In this document: in pieces, positions 63,837-64,000 of the stretch | Layout of the letters: each line of letters opens with the position of its first letter | Position numbering within the stretch: the stretch's first letter is position 1 | Source of the DNA: Panacibacter ginsenosidivorans | Lineage (GTDB): Bacteria; Bacteroidota; Bacteroidia; Chitinophagales; Chitinophagaceae | Reading direction: 5' to 3' | Length of the DNA stretch: 64,000 nucleotides | Assembly (NCBI RefSeq): GCF_007971225.1 | Contig: NZ_CP042435.1 | Location: 372,001 to 436,000, forward strand | Position numbers and translations under genes: made by a program | Notes under the pieces: generated by a model | What the model was told of the DNA's origin: nothing | The model's input: only the letters and a program-made list of their open reading frames with translations | Database searches by the model: none

Positions 63837-64000
63837 ATGTCAGGAATACGCAAACAGGCCATTATTTCAAGCATAGTTATTTATATTGGTGTTGCATTTG
63901 GGGTTCTCAATACTTATTTATTTGTTACAAAAGGAACTTTTACCCAGGATCAATATGCACTTACACGTTTATTTAATGATGTTGGTCAAAATTTTTATAC
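63837..64000 (+). CDS. Oligosaccharide flippase-family protein (partial, 5' end)
   Basis: Begins MSGIRKQAIISSIVIYIG, then VAFGVLNTYLFVTKG, an N-terminus and first helix typical of MATE-like Wzx flippases of surface polysaccharides or lipid II-like carriers in Chitinophagaceae. Only 54 codons lie inside the window, with no stop. The gene continues to the right. It reads divergently from the T9SS cargo. Confidence 0.8.
   Translation, partial: MSGIRKQAIISSIVIYIGVAFGVLNTYLFVTKGTFTQDQYALTRLFNDVGQNFY

Noticed and set aside
1-64000. Prophage, plasmid or integrated element
   Set aside because: Gene content is ordinary chromosomal housekeeping and envelope genes; no integrase, transposase, phage structural or replication genes were seen.

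Overview
The window comes from a Bacteroidota chromosome, most probably a member of the Chitinophagaceae. The evidence is AT-rich DNA, promoters of the Bacteroidota type (TAnnTTTG at -7), a complete sprA gene for the type IX secretion system directly after ruvA, two secreted proteins with T9SS-type C-terminal sorting domains, a SusC-like TonB receptor with an N-terminal carboxypeptidase-regulatory domain, and families largely confined to this phylum (DUF6600, PepSY-like, MlaE/F/D without MlaA). I see no phage, plasmid, integrase, transposase or CRISPR genes.

Layout. 1-2838: proton-translocating transhydrogenase operon pntAA-pntAB-pntB, minus strand, with pntB cut by the left edge. 2910-6343: a methyltransferase, tRNA-Gln(TTG) with promoter and terminator, a B12-domain-less methylmalonyl-CoA mutase chain and a small membrane protein. 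6468-6809: an IscA/HesB-family gene broken by two frameshifts. 6883-13493: DUF6600 protein, a secreted protein with an internal duplication, nhaA, cysM and a lipoprotein sulfatase. 14010-28513 (plus strand): mltG, a YihY-family protein, an M1 peptidase, ruvA, sprA and an MbnP/MbnH-like pair (possible tryptophan-modifying di-heme enzyme and its partner). 28527-38065: SDR enzyme, PepSY-like/beta-propeller pair, GOB-like B3 metallo-beta-lactamase, a very large T9SS type B cargo and a methyltransferase. 38332-51300: nnr, fabH, NTF2-like protein, TonB receptor, DUF3347 protein, bioF, miaE, an ATP-grasp-like protein and a penicillin acylase. 51774-54620: MlaE-MlaF-MlaD lipid transporter. 54978-64000: small unknowns, an ECF sigma factor overlapping a predicted trans-envelope anti-sigma/beta-barrel protein, a YHS protein, a T9SS type A cargo and the start of a Wzx-like flippase.

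The most striking signal is not a gene. An intergenic repeat with the 20-base core GTACAAGWGWGYGACRCAAC, usually followed by AGGCGATGCCAT and then a loosely conserved A-rich stretch with ACAGCCGG, occurs 31 times by my reading, about once per 2 kb. It falls into two discrete sequence classes plus a few decayed copies. All copies lie between genes or at their extreme 5' edge, and orientation alternates along the map in 22 of 30 neighbouring pairs, so that many single genes are bracketed by inverted copies whose GTAC ends face the gene. Copies sit inside the pntAA-pntAB and mlaE-mlaF operons, and one appears to have been captured in the N-terminus of the MbnP-like protein. Nothing in the window would encode a mobilising enzyme.
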